The notes beneath the pieces were generated by a model. The model worked only from the letters and a program-made list of their open reading frames with translations, ran no database searches and was not told the DNA's origin. A program made the translations under genes and the position numbers. This document shows positions 21,731 through 30,538 of a stretch of 44,544 nucleotides of DNA, piece after piece; position 1 is the stretch's first letter; the number at the start of each line of letters is the position of its first letter. Origin of the DNA: Deltaproteobacteria bacterium. GTDB lineage: Bacteria; Desulfobacterota_B; Binatia; UBA9968. The stretch lies in contig VBKY01000154.1 in NCBI GenBank assembly GCA_005879255.1, forward strand, positions 1-44,544, in the 5' to 3' direction.

Positions 21731-22695
21731 ATGGAAAATTGCTCTGTCAATGCGTTCGCTCCGAGCGCCGGCTTCGACATCGCCGATAAACGATACGAGC
21801 GCAGCGTTAACGCCAAACTGGTCACCAGCATCAGCGCCCCGACGATCAGATGCGTCGTGGTTAGAAGCACGATCATATCAATCGGTAGCCTCAGTAGAAC
21901 GGTGAACTTCGCCAGGTAAGAGCCGGCGCCAAGTAGGAGCTGTAGCAGCATCAGGATTCCTAGCGCGTAGGAGGAGCGAACCAACTTCAGATGGGCGTCT
22001 TGATATTTCGTCGCACGCAAAAGCAGCAAAATCACATGTACGGCCACGAGCCCGGCGAAGAACAAATGAGCGTCCAATCGTTCCCCGGTGTGCCGTAATA
22101 CCGCGCCAAAAATCACTTGGATGTAAATAAACGCGGTAGTCATTGCGCCGAGCCGCCATAGCCGCCCGCCGTCGGCGATCCTGGCTTCGATTGTCTCACT
22201 GCGCCATTCACGGGAGGTGAACAACGCCAAAGCCACGGTCAGGGCAAAGAACGCTTGGGCAAAGCACGCGTGAATGATCGCCAAAGTACTTTCCAAGAGA
22301 ACCACTCGCAGGCCGCCAAGAACGCCCTGGGTTATGACGAGCCCCAGGGCGATTAAACTGAGCCAGCGCAACCAAGCGCGGCGTTCGCGCAACCAAAAGG
22401 CCACGGCCAGCGCGATTGCCAATAAACCGACGAAGGAGGCGACCAGACGATGGCTGTGCTCGTAAAAAATGTTGCCAATCATCTTCGACCAGGGATAAAG
22501 AAACATGTTGTGGCCAAACGTCGTCGGCCAATCAGGAACAGCAAGTCCCGCGCCTTTGCTGGTGACGAGACCGCCGATGAAAAGAAGCGGAAATGTCGCA
22601 CAGGCGAGCGCCACAGCGAGCCGATGCGGCCACGGTGAAAACCCGACAGCATCAGAATTGGCGGATAGACCCAGCCTTCCGGCCTCTGCTTTCAT
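21727..22695 (-). CDS. ctaA: heme A synthase (CtaA/COX15)
   Basis: CtaA oxidises the C8 methyl of heme O to make heme A for the aa3 oxidase. The 322-residue protein has eight helices with the paired His motifs: GGLVTSKGAGLAVPDWP after helix 1, YEHSHRLVASFVG, LAIIHACFAQAFFA, RHTGERLDAHLFFAGLVAVHV and TTHLIVGALMLV. The EHxHR and HxxxA-type His are all kept. The gene starts 14 bases after coxA and overlaps ctaB by 4 bases, so the heme pathway is co-made with the oxidase. Confidence 0.95.
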   Translation of the reverse strand: MKAEAGRLGLSANSDAVGFSPWPHRLAVALACATFPLLFIGGLVTSKGAGLAVPDWPTTFGHNMFLYPWSKMIGNIFYEHSHRLVASFVGLLAIALAVAFWLRERRAWLRWLSLIALGLVITQGVLGGLRVVLLESTLAIIHACFAQAFFALTVALALFTSREWRSETIEARIADGGRLWRLGAMTTAFIYIQVIFGAVLRHTGERLDAHLFFAGLVAVHVILLLLRATKYQDAHLKLVRSSYALGILMLLQLLLGAGSYLAKFTVLLRLPIDMIVLLTTTHLIVGALMLVTSLALTLRSYRLSAMSKPALGANALTEQFSI

Positions 22696-22709
22696 AGTTG
22701 GGCTTTCCG

Positions 22710-24464
22710 TCAGTGCCCTCTAGCTACGGCTCCGGCGCCGAGATTCTTGTCTTGCGGCAACCAATCTTCCTTGACTTCCGGTGAGCTATATTCGTACGGC
22801 CCGCGGTACACCACCGGCTGGACTTCAAAATTGCCGTGGGGCGGCGGCGTCGGCGCCGACCACTCCAGCGTGTTGGCTTGCCATGGATTTCGTTCCGCCT
22901 TTTTGCCGGCGAAAAGGCTCCATACGAAGTTGAATAAGAAAAATAACTGGCTGGCACCGAGAATCAACGCGCTGATGGTAATAAACACATTCCAGTGCTG
23001 CATCGGCTGAAGAAATTCATACTGGGTCGGATTATAGATTCGCCGCATGTGACCAGCGACGCCGAGAAAATGCATCGGGAAAAAAGCGCCGTTAAAGAAA
23101 ATATAAGTCAGTACGAAATGAATTTTCCCCAGTTTTTCATTCATCATCCGGCCAAACATCTTCGGAAACCAATAGTACACCGCGGCGAACAGCGCGAAGA
23201 TGATCCCGGCGACGACGTAATGAAAGTGGGCGACGATGTAATAGGTATCGTGGATGAAGATATCGACGGGGGTCGAAGCCATAAATATGCCGCTAAGACC
23301 GCCGATTAAAAAATTCGAGACAAAGCCAAGTGCGAAAAGCATCGGCGAGGTCAAGCGAATGCTGCCGCCCCAGAGAGTGCCGAGCCAGTTGAAAACCTTG
23401 ATGGCTGACGGGACGGCAATGACCATGGTGGTCATCATGAAAGCCGTACCGAGAAGCGGATTCATGCCGCTGACGAACATATGATGGCCCCAAACGATCC
23501 AGGAGAGAAATGCGATGGCGATCATGGAAAATGCCATGGCGTGATAACCAAAGATCGGCTTGCGGGAAAAAGTCGAGAGCAACTCCGAAGTCACGCCCAT
23601 CGCGGGAAGCACCAAGACATAAACTTCCGGATGGCCGAAGAACCAAAACATATGTTGCCAGAGCAGCGGTTGGCCCCCGCCCTCAGGGAGGAAAAAGCTG
23701 GTGTCCATCGTTCGGTCGAAAAGCAACATCGCCAACGCCGCAGTTAGAACGGGGAGAGCAAGGAGCAGCAGGATCGCGGTGATGAATAGCGACCAAACGG
23801 TCAGCGGCATACGGAAGTAACTCATGCCCGGCGCACGCATATTGACGATGGTCGTAATGTAGTTGATCGACCCCATCAGAGAGGAGATACCGATGATGAT
23901 CAAACTGATGATCCAAAGATCCTGGCCTAACCCAACACCCGTGTATGCGGCCCTGGCCGACAGGGTCGCATAGCCCGTCCAACCCGAGGCGGCTGGCCCA
24001 CCAGCAACTAAGAAGCTTGCCAGCATCACGACGCCAGACACTGCTCCGACCCAGAAAGAAAGCATATTCAATTTCGGAAAGGCCATGTCGCGAGTCCCGA
24101 TCATCAACGGGATTAGGAAGTTGCCAAAACATCCTACCATGATCGGCATGACTACGAAGAAGATCATGATGGTCGCGTGCATGGTAAAAAGAGCATTGTA
24201 AGTTTGCGGCGGAATGATTCCTTCGTACATGTAAGGTTCAGGAATCCAGCTGAACCCTGGAACGGCGGTTTCCGGCCACGCCAACTCCCAGCGGATCATC
24301 ATCGCCAGCGTTCCGCCAATCAACAACATAAAGAGCCCGAGGAATAGGAATTGGCGGCCGATCATTTTATGGTCGGTGGAAAAGACGTAAGTGCGCCAAA
24401 AACCAATTTCCTCGTGATGACCATGCGCTGCGTGCACGGCACCCGCGGCTACTGTATCGCTCAT
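22710..24464 (-). CDS. coxA: cytochrome c oxidase subunit I
   Basis: This is the catalytic subunit holding heme a and the heme a3-CuB site that reduces oxygen to water. The 584-residue protein has 12 helices and these motifs: GNFLIPLMIGTRDMAFPKLNMLSFW (D-channel region), GHPEVYVLVLPAMG (CuB His cross-linked to Tyr, with the Glu typical of type A1 oxidases), HHMFVSGM (the CuB His pair) and THDTYYIVAHFHYVVAG (heme ligands). The C-terminal tail is longer and Pro-rich. coxB lies 121 bases upstream and ctaA 14 bases downstream. GGAGG before the ATG supports the start. Confidence 0.98.
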   Translation of the reverse strand: MSDTVAAGAVHAAHGHHEEIGFWRTYVFSTDHKMIGRQFLFLGLFMLLIGGTLAMMIRWELAWPETAVPGFSWIPEPYMYEGIIPPQTYNALFTMHATIMIFFVVMPIMVGCFGNFLIPLMIGTRDMAFPKLNMLSFWVGAVSGVVMLASFLVAGGPAASGWTGYATLSARAAYTGVGLGQDLWIISLIIIGISSLMGSINYITTIVNMRAPGMSYFRMPLTVWSLFITAILLLLALPVLTAALAMLLFDRTMDTSFFLPEGGGQPLLWQHMFWFFGHPEVYVLVLPAMGVTSELLSTFSRKPIFGYHAMAFSMIAIAFLSWIVWGHHMFVSGMNPLLGTAFMMTTMVIAVPSAIKVFNWLGTLWGGSIRLTSPMLFALGFVSNFLIGGLSGIFMASTPVDIFIHDTYYIVAHFHYVVAGIIFALFAAVYYWFPKMFGRMMNEKLGKIHFVLTYIFFNGAFFPMHFLGVAGHMRRIYNPTQYEFLQPMQHWNVFITISALILGASQLFFLFNFVWSLFAGKKAERNPWQANTLEWSAPTPPPHGNFEVQPVVYRGPYEYSSPEVKEDWLPQDKNLGAGAVARGH

Positions 24465-24585
24465 CGTTCAAGATCCTCCGTCGATATGCTCAAGGTTACA
24501 ACGCTGATGTGTTTGATCCCGACGCGTTCGGCCAAGGCGTCGAACTGGCAAAGCTTCAGCAAGCGCACCACAAAGACAGGACGCC

Positions 24586-25251
24586 CTACTGCGGTTTAGC
24601 AGTTAAGTTTTCCGCTGCCCATTTGGCGTACTCTTCCGGCGTGTGGACGTACAGCCAGCCCTTCATTCCAGAGTGACCGAAACCACAAAGCTCGGCGCAC
24701 GGAAGCTCATACTTCCCGGGCTTCGTCGCTTCAAACCAGACCAGAATAGTGCGGCCGGGAACCGCATCCTGCTTAAGCCGCAAATTGGGCAGGAAAAAGC
24801 TGTGAATCACATCCCTCGATCCGAGATGGATGCGCACGACCTTATTGACCGGGACATGCAAATCGTTGTCGAAGCTCACGTCGTCCGGCGTGCCAAACTT
24901 GGCATCGGCTCCAGGATAAACGACTTCCCAGTTAAATTGCTTGGCAGTCACTTGAATCTCAAAGTCCGTCGGCGGCACGCTGCGCTTCACCTTGGCCCAA
25001 GTCGATACGCTCATGAAGGACAGTACGATCAAAATCGCGGCAGGAATAATGGTCCAAATAATCTCAAGCGTCGTGTTGCCGTGGGTGTAGATGGCCCGCC
25101 GCCCCGGCTGTTCACGGTATTTCACCAGAAATACGATCATCAGTACGGTTACGAGGATAAAGGTCGCGGCCGTGATGTAGTAAATGAGGTAGAATAAGGA
25201 ATCGATCTCCTGACCATAAGTCGATACGTCTTCTGGTAACCAGCGGAGCAT
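24586..25251 (-). CDS. coxB: cytochrome c oxidase subunit II
   Basis: Subunit II receives electrons from cytochrome c at the CuA centre on the periplasmic side. The 221-residue protein has two N-terminal helices (about residues 18-43 and 64-84) and a cupredoxin domain with the complete CuA set: His150, then Cys185, Glu187, Cys189, His193 and Met196 in CAELCGFGHSGM. KQFNWEV provides the conserved aromatic electron entry. There is no lipobox and no fused cytochrome c, so this is an aa3 rather than a caa3 enzyme. It is the first gene of the operon; a SCO copper chaperone gene is not seen in the window. Confidence 0.97.
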   Translation of the reverse strand: MLRWLPEDVSTYGQEIDSLFYLIYYITAATFILVTVLMIVFLVKYREQPGRRAIYTHGNTTLEIIWTIIPAAILIVLSFMSVSTWAKVKRSVPPTDFEIQVTAKQFNWEVVYPGADAKFGTPDDVSFDNDLHVPVNKVVRIHLGSRDVIHSFFLPNLRLKQDAVPGRTILVWFEATKPGKYELPCAELCGFGHSGMKGWLYVHTPEEYAKWAAENLTAKPQ

Positions 25252-25404
25252 CTAGCGATCCATCCTTGTTTTGTTGGAAGTTCAGGAAGAAACTTCACCT
25301 TTGCTAACACAGCTACCAGTCCAATTCAAGCGCGATACCGTTGATTTGCAAAGCTTTTCTGCGGGTGTTACTGACAGGAACGAAATTATTCTGAACGCAC
25401 GTCG

Positions 25405-25905
25405 ATGAGCGCTTGGTATTCCATCAGTCTAATGATTCATCTGGTTGCGCTGGCGCTCTGGCTCGGCGGCATCGTTTTTTTTCTGGTCGTCTTGGGCCCG
25501 GCGGTGCATGAGCTGGAACCGAGTATCGCCATTAAAACCATGAACCAGGGAAGAATCGGACTAGAAATGGTTTCGTGGACTGCCATCGGACTTTTGCTGG
25601 CGACGGGGATAGTGAACTTGCTCATTCGCACTCAAGCAACTGCAGCAGCGCCGAGTGGCGCTTATGCCATCATACTTGGCGCGAAGCTGTTTTTATTCGG
25701 CGCAATGGTCGTCCACCACTCCCTGCAAGTTTTCAAGTATGCGCCGCGGATCGCCGCCCTGACCGCCGAGCTGCCACCGAACACAACCGCCTGGCCGGAC
25801 CCGTTGCTCTCTCATTGGCGCCGTTGGTTCCTTTTGTTAAAAATCAATGCCGCACTCGGTCCGGTCGTGGTGCTATTTGGACTCGCGTTAGTGACAGGCT
25901 GGTGA
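25405..25905 (+). CDS. CopD/DUF4149-like membrane protein
   Basis: The 166-residue protein has four helices. The first contains LMIHLVALALWLGGIVFFLVVLGPA, the HxxAxxxWxGG pattern of CopD and related copper or heme-linked membrane proteins. A later segment GAKLFLFGAMVVHHSLQVFKYAPR has a conserved His pair. It starts 153 bases from, and divergently to, the cytochrome oxidase operon. Copper import or handling for the CuA and CuB centres is a reasonable inference, not shown. CopD homologues are often this size when freestanding. Confidence 0.8.
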   Translation: MSAWYSISLMIHLVALALWLGGIVFFLVVLGPAVHELEPSIAIKTMNQGRIGLEMVSWTAIGLLLATGIVNLLIRTQATAAAPSGAYAIILGAKLFLFGAMVVHHSLQVFKYAPRIAALTAELPPNTTAWPDPLLSHWRRWFLLLKINAALGPVVVLFGLALVTGW

Positions 25906-25953
25906 GTTAAGATTCGCGATTCAAGCGCGCTCATCGTCTCGACGCGAGAGCAG

Positions 25954-26913
25954 CTATCCTTTCGGATATAGCCCTTTGATGAAACCACTGTCTTCCAACT
26001 GTTTTACAAACCGCAGGTCCATGAACGTTTCGGGAGAAAAGTTTTTTGCCCGAGGGTCGCGTATCGCAACCTGGTCCAGCACGAACTTCAGGCCGCCGAC
26101 TGTCGGGTACGGGACCCGTTGCAGCTTAGGCGCATAAAAATCTACGGTTGACGCGAGAATCGCCGCATCTTTGATAGCCGTGTACTTGCTCGTCACTTTC
26201 ATCGCGAGGTCGCGGTTATTTTTGTAGAGCGCAATCGCTTCCGTGTAGGCGCGCACGAAACGCTGCACGGTGTCAACGTTGTCTTTGATGTAAGACTTCT
26301 TAGCCGCAATCCCTACGAAGGGAAATTCCAGACCCATTGCCGCGATGTCGGCGATCTCTTTGTAGCCAAGTTTCTTCGCCGCATCGGTGAAGGGATCCGC
26401 TAATGCGCCGGCGGCGATGCGTCCCGATGCGATGCCGCCCATGATTCCCGGATAATCTTCCAACTGCACGAGCGCGACATCTTTCTCGGGTTGTAATCCC
26501 GCTTTTCTGATCGCATAGCGCGCTGAAATATCCGTGTTCGAGCCGAAGCGCGTAATGCCCACGGCTTTGCCTTTGAGATCTTCGATCTTTGCTACGGTGC
26601 CCATGATCACGATCGGCGTCGTGTTCAGCGCCACGGCAACGAAAGTCACGTCCATACCCGCTACTCCCGCCGCTAGCATCGCCGGTCCACCCATCTGCGC
26701 CATTTGAATTTCTCCGGCTACAAGAGTCTGGCTCATCGTCGAGCCGCTGCGGATGTACGCGACATCGGTACGCAAACCGTTCTTTTCGAATAGACCGGCT
26801 TCGCGAGCCATCCAAAGAACCGCATGAGGTCCGGATATCGCCGCATAACCAGACATTACGCGGCTCGGCGTCTGGCTCAGCGCTACGCCCTGCAGCAGGA
26901 GAACAATCAGCAC
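25954..26913 (-). CDS. NMT1/THI5-like ABC transporter substrate-binding protein
   Basis: A short hydrophobic leader (MLIVLLLQGVALSQ, from a GTG start) precedes a type II periplasmic binding fold of the NMT1/SsuA type: ISGPHAVLWMAREAGLFEKNGL, SGSTMSQTLVAGEIQMAQMGGPAMLAAGVAG, and KGKAVGITRFGSNTDISARYAIRKAGL. The frame is open upstream to 26955 without an ATG or TTG, so the true start is uncertain. These proteins bind sulfonates, nitriles, aromatic acids or pyrimidine-like ligands. No permease or ATPase gene is nearby. It is divergent from, and paralogous to, the next binding protein. Ligand unknown. Confidence 0.88.
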   Translation of the reverse strand: MLIVLLLQGVALSQTPSRVMSGYAAISGPHAVLWMAREAGLFEKNGLRTDVAYIRSGSTMSQTLVAGEIQMAQMGGPAMLAAGVAGMDVTFVAVALNTTPIVIMGTVAKIEDLKGKAVGITRFGSNTDISARYAIRKAGLQPEKDVALVQLEDYPGIMGGIASGRIAAGALADPFTDAAKKLGYKEIADIAAMGLEFPFVGIAAKKSYIKDNVDTVQRFVRAYTEAIALYKNNRDLAMKVTSKYTAIKDAAILASTVDFYAPKLQRVPYPTVGGLKFVLDQVAIRDPRAKNFSPETFMDLRFVKQLEDSGFIKGLYPKG

Positions 26914-26992
26914 GACTAAAAGGTTCGGCAGTATAGGGGTTAGCGGGAAGAGACGTCAACTATTGGTTGCGCAGTTTGAAAAGGAGAAACGA

Positions 26993-27973
26993 ATGAGACT
27001 GAGCCGATATATTCCGGGTCTTGCCGCAGCGTTGCTTTTCGTCCAAGCCGCTGCCGTTTCCGCCGCGAACATCAATGTCGTCTGGACCAGCGAAGTGGGA
27101 CAATTCGCGCCGCTATGGGTTACCAAGGAAGCGAAGCTCTTCGAAAAATACGGCAACAACGTGCAGCTCATCTTCATCCAGGGCGCGTCTTCCGCTGCGG
27201 CGGCGTTATCATCGGGCGATGCTCACGTCGGCATGTTTTCGCCGCAAGTGGTGATCGCGACACCTGCCCTCGACCTGGTCATGTTTGGCCGCTTAGGCAA
27301 CACGATGGACAACCGTGTCTATGGAAGAAAGGGCATCAAGAGCATCAAAGAAGTAAAGCGGGTGGCGATCAGCCGCTTCGGCAGCAACGCTGACTTCGCC
27401 GCTCGCTACCTGCTCCAGCGCGAAGGCTTGCGGCCTGACATCGACGTGGCGTTGCTGCAAGTCGGCAATCAATCGAACCGCATTGCCGCTGTCGAGACCA
27501 ACAACGCCGATGCCGCCATGCTGACGCCGCCGATGACGCTGATGGCCCGGAAACTTGGTATGACGCTGCTCGTCGATGCATCCAAGTTGAACATTCCCTA
27601 CTCGAGCCTTTTCTTCGTCTCGCGCCGGCCCTACCTGACCAAAACGCGAGCGGAATTGGTCAATTTCACCAAGGCGATGATCGAAGGCGTGGCCGTTTAT
27701 AAATCCAACAAAGAGTTCGCCATGAAAGTGCTGGCGAAGTACATGAAAGTTCAAGATCGCGAAGTGCTCGAAGAGAATTTTCGCGAGTATGATTTTCCCC
27801 TGAAGCCGTATCCGTCGAGGGAATATTTTGAACTTCCCATTCAAGAAGTCGGCAAGAAAGATCCCAAAGTGCTGAAAGAGAACCCTGAGCGTTATGCGGA
27901 CATGTCTCTGGTGAAGGAGATTGAAAGCAGCGGCTTCATCGACAAGCTCAGCCAAGAACACAAAGTGAAGTGA
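26993..27973 (+). CDS. NMT1/THI5-like ABC transporter substrate-binding protein
   Basis: A Sec signal (MRLSRYIPGLAAALLFVQAAAVSA) leads to a mature protein with INVVWTSEVGQFAPLWVTKEAKLFEKYG, ASSAAAALSSGDAHVGMFSPQVV and KRVAISRFGSNADFAARYLLQREGLRP. The last segment parallels RFGSNTDISARYAIRKAGLQP of the divergent neighbour, so the two are paralogues. I chose the ATG at 26993, seven bases after a GGAG, because a longer frame from 26963 would put charged residues before the signal. The zinc alcohol dehydrogenase follows after 88 bases on the same strand. Ligand and partner permease are unknown. Confidence 0.9.
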   Translation: MRLSRYIPGLAAALLFVQAAAVSAANINVVWTSEVGQFAPLWVTKEAKLFEKYGNNVQLIFIQGASSAAAALSSGDAHVGMFSPQVVIATPALDLVMFGRLGNTMDNRVYGRKGIKSIKEVKRVAISRFGSNADFAARYLLQREGLRPDIDVALLQVGNQSNRIAAVETNNADAAMLTPPMTLMARKLGMTLLVDASKLNIPYSSLFFVSRRPYLTKTRAELVNFTKAMIEGVAVYKSNKEFAMKVLAKYMKVQDREVLEENFREYDFPLKPYPSREYFELPIQEVGKKDPKVLKENPERYADMSLVKEIESSGFIDKLSQEHKVK

Positions 27974-28061
27974 CCTCTTGCGCATTGAGCAAGAAGTCAC
28001 TTCATCCTGAACGAAGTGAAGGATCCCTTAGAAAGAACTAATTGAAAACGGTGGAGGTCCT

Positions 28062-29156
28062 ATGGCAACTTCAAGAGGAGCGACACTACTCGGCCCCGAT
28101 AAACTCGAGATCCGCGAATATCCGATGCCCGACATTCCGCCGGACGGTGGCCTGTTGAAAGTCGAGATGGGCGGCGTCTGCGGCACGGACGTGAAATACC
28201 TTCACGGCAAGCTGCAAGTGCCATATCCCATCATTCTCGGCCATGAAATCCTTGCGCGCGTCGAAAAACTCGGACGAAACGCGGCGCAGATTCATAAAGT
28301 CAAAGAAGGTGATCGCGTCATTTTAAAAGGCGCTCTCGGCTGTGGGCGGTGCGCCGACTGCCGGCGCAACAACCAGCGCTTTTGCCGGCAACGCACCAAC
28401 TACGGCGGTCGCACCAAGTGCGATCAGCCGCCCCATCTGTTCGGTGGCTTTGCCGACTATGTCTATCTGGCACCCGACGTGCTCGCGACCAAAGTCAGCG
28501 ATTCGCTTCCCGCCGAAGCAGCGGCGCTAATCGGTTCGGTGATGGCGAATGGTTTCCAATGGGCGATCCGCCGCGGCGGCGTGAAGATGGGTGACTACGT
28601 ATTGATCCAAGGTCCTGGTCAACAAGGTTTATCGTGCACCTTCGCATCAAAGCACGCCGGTGCCGCGAAGATTTTCATTACCGGCATCGGCCGAGACAAG
28701 CCGCGGCTCGAACTGGCCAAAAAATTCGGCGCCACCCGAACCATCAATGTCGAAGAAGAAGACGTCGTCGAAGTCATCCGCAAGGAGACCAACGGCGAGC
28801 TCTGCGACGTCGTCGTCGACGTTTCAGGCAATCCCAACGCGATATTGAAATCCGTGGACTGCCTGCATCGTCAATCCACAATGGTCCTTGGCGGCTTGAC
28901 GGGCGATTCAACCGTGACGCCGATGCTGATGGACAAACTGGTTTGGAACGAGATCAAGCTTCAGGGCTGCTTCACAGCAGACAACGACGCCACGGAGGCC
29001 GCCTTGCGTATCATCGAGGAAACGAAGTTTCCCGTGCAGGAGATGGTCAGTCACATCTTCCCGCTAAAGGACACCGAGCACTGTATCCGCGCCATCGGCG
29101 GCGAAGTACCGGGCACCTTTCCGACGAAAGCGCTGATTAACCCGGCGTTAGGCTAG
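28062..29156 (+). CDS. zinc-dependent alcohol dehydrogenase (MDR family)
   Basis: The 364-residue protein shows the complete catalytic zinc set (Cys40 in GGVCGTD, His61-Glu62 in GHE) and the structural zinc cluster Cys94, Cys97, Cys100 and Cys108 in GCGRCADCRRNNQRFC. The Rossmann domain has GPGQQGLSCTFASKHAGAAK in place of the usual GxGxxG. This is the pattern of threonine- or sorbitol-dehydrogenase-like MDR enzymes, acting with NAD(P)+ in the cytosol. GGTGGAGG lies just before the ATG. It follows a substrate-binding protein and precedes an amidohydrolase, suggesting a shared catabolic route. The substrate cannot be read from sequence. Confidence 0.93.
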   Translation: MATSRGATLLGPDKLEIREYPMPDIPPDGGLLKVEMGGVCGTDVKYLHGKLQVPYPIILGHEILARVEKLGRNAAQIHKVKEGDRVILKGALGCGRCADCRRNNQRFCRQRTNYGGRTKCDQPPHLFGGFADYVYLAPDVLATKVSDSLPAEAAALIGSVMANGFQWAIRRGGVKMGDYVLIQGPGQQGLSCTFASKHAGAAKIFITGIGRDKPRLELAKKFGATRTINVEEEDVVEVIRKETNGELCDVVVDVSGNPNAILKSVDCLHRQSTMVLGGLTGDSTVTPMLMDKLVWNEIKLQGCFTADNDATEAALRIIEETKFPVQEMVSHIFPLKDTEHCIRAIGGEVPGTFPTKALINPALG

Positions 29157-29214
29157 TCATGCGTGCGAAATTCGTTGCAAAATCGGAACGGCCTCAGTGT
29201 TATCGCTGCACCAG

Positions 29215-29240
29215 GTAGGGGCGGGTTTCACCCCCCCTAC
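29215..29240. repeat. GC-rich hairpin repeat
   Basis: GTAGGGG and CCCCTAC close a hairpin with GGG/CCC inside and a TTTCA loop. It resembles widespread intergenic palindromes. It may also stop transcription between the dehydrogenase and the amidohydrolase, although no U-tract follows. Confidence 0.5.
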
Positions 29241-29314
29241 AATGACGGACGAATGATGTGACGATTTTTTGAGAGACCGCAGTAGTCTGTAATCTCTTTG
29301 CCAGGAGCATGATT

Positions 29315-30355
29315 ATGAACGTGAATTATCCGATCATTGATGCCGACGGCCATGTGATGGAAAGAGACACTGAGCTGCGGGAATTTCTCGAAGGCCACTA
29401 CGGGCAAGGACCGCATTTTCAGACCTACAGTTATTTTCCGTCGCTCGACGGTTGGAACCGCGGCTTCGGCGTGCCTGGAAAGGTTCATGAAACGCCAGCG
29501 TCAAAGTGGCTGGAATTTATCGATGAGCTCGGCGTGCACACGACGGTTCTCTATCCGACCGGCGGTTTATCCCTTGGGCTGATTCAGAATCCGGAATGGT
29601 CCTGCGTCATTTCGCGGGCCTATAATGCGTGGCTCGCCGAACGCTTCTGTAAAGTCAGCCCCCGCCTCAAGGGCGTCGCTTTGCTGCCCGTGCATGAGCC
29701 CGGCGAAGCGGCCAAAGAATTGGAACGCGCCAAGGGGCTGGGCCTCGTCGCCGGGTTACTGCCGGCGGTGACCGTGCTCAACAAAGGTTATGGCCATACC
29801 GACTTCGATCCGATTTACGAAGCCGCGGAACGGCTCGACATGCCGCTCACTGTCCATGGCGCGCCGAGCCGCGGCATGGGCTTCGATTTCTTTAGCAAGT
29901 TTCTGCACGTTCACACGCTCGAGCATCCATTCGCGATCTTGATTCAGTTTACTCACATGATATTCGAGGGCGTGTTCAATCGTTTCCCCAAACTTAGAGT
30001 TGCTTTTCTCGAAGCGGGCTCGGGCTGGCTGCCCTACATGATGGACCGCATGGATGAAGAGATGGAAAAACCGTACCGCTTCCAAGCGCCGCTGCTCAAG
30101 AAAAAGCCCAGCGAAATCATCCGCTCGGGCCAAATCTGGACAACTTGCGAAGTGGCAGAGCAAGCACTCACTCACGTGCTCAAACAATTCAATCCGAACT
30201 GTTTGATGTGGCCGTCGGATTATCCGCACGAGCGGCTTCCCGACATGTTTTCACATGACATACCGGAATTTTTGGAACGCCCGGATATCGGCGATGCAAA
30301 CAAGAAAGCGATCTTGCACGATAACCCGATCGATTTTTACCGGCTAAAGATCTAA
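29315..30355 (+). CDS. amidohydrolase_2-family metal-dependent hydrolase
   Basis: The 346-residue TIM-barrel protein begins PIIDADGHV, whose Asp/His replace the canonical HxH. It continues with LTVHGAPSRG (metal or substrate His), HPFAILIQFTHMIFEGVFNRFPKLRVAFLEAGSGWLPYMMDRMDE and the final acidic motif WPSDYPH. This is the ACMSD-like amidohydrolase_2 group, which holds decarboxylases and hydrolases of aromatic or cyclic acids. The second ATG (29315) is preferred because AGGAG sits 7 bases ahead of it; the first (29309) is too close. It lies between an alcohol dehydrogenase and an SDR on the same strand, fitting a catabolic cluster. Substrate unknown. Confidence 0.92.
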   Translation: MNVNYPIIDADGHVMERDTELREFLEGHYGQGPHFQTYSYFPSLDGWNRGFGVPGKVHETPASKWLEFIDELGVHTTVLYPTGGLSLGLIQNPEWSCVISRAYNAWLAERFCKVSPRLKGVALLPVHEPGEAAKELERAKGLGLVAGLLPAVTVLNKGYGHTDFDPIYEAAERLDMPLTVHGAPSRGMGFDFFSKFLHVHTLEHPFAILIQFTHMIFEGVFNRFPKLRVAFLEAGSGWLPYMMDRMDEEMEKPYRFQAPLLKKKPSEIIRSGQIWTTCEVAEQALTHVLKQFNPNCLMWPSDYPHERLPDMFSHDIPEFLERPDIGDANKKAILHDNPIDFYRLKI

Positions 30356-30410
30356 CCAAAGAGATTGTGAAGGGTCGATTGAAGTTAAAATGACGGAATC
30401 AAAGATATTA

Positions 30411-30495
30411 CTCGCGCCAAGACGCCAAGAACGCAAAGAAAGAATTTGTTTTCTCTCTCCGAACTTGGCGCCCTTTGCGCCTTTGCGCGATAAAC
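30411..30495. repeat. palindromic intergenic repeat (CGCCAAG/CTTTGCG type)
   Basis: A left arm (TCGCGCCAAGACGCCAAG, 30412-30429, then AACGCAAAG) faces a right arm CTTGGCGCC...CTTTGCGCGATAAA (30464-30494). Together they form a long imperfect hairpin between the amidohydrolase and SDR genes. Similar palindromes are common between genes of many environmental bacteria. Confidence 0.6.
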
Positions 30496-30538
30496 TTTCC
30501 TGAAGACTTAAAGAATAGGACGCTAACGGAGGAACACT

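Noticed and set aside
24465..24585. Possible small gene between coxB and coxA.
   Set aside because: No frame with a start, ribosome binding site and sensible composition was found.
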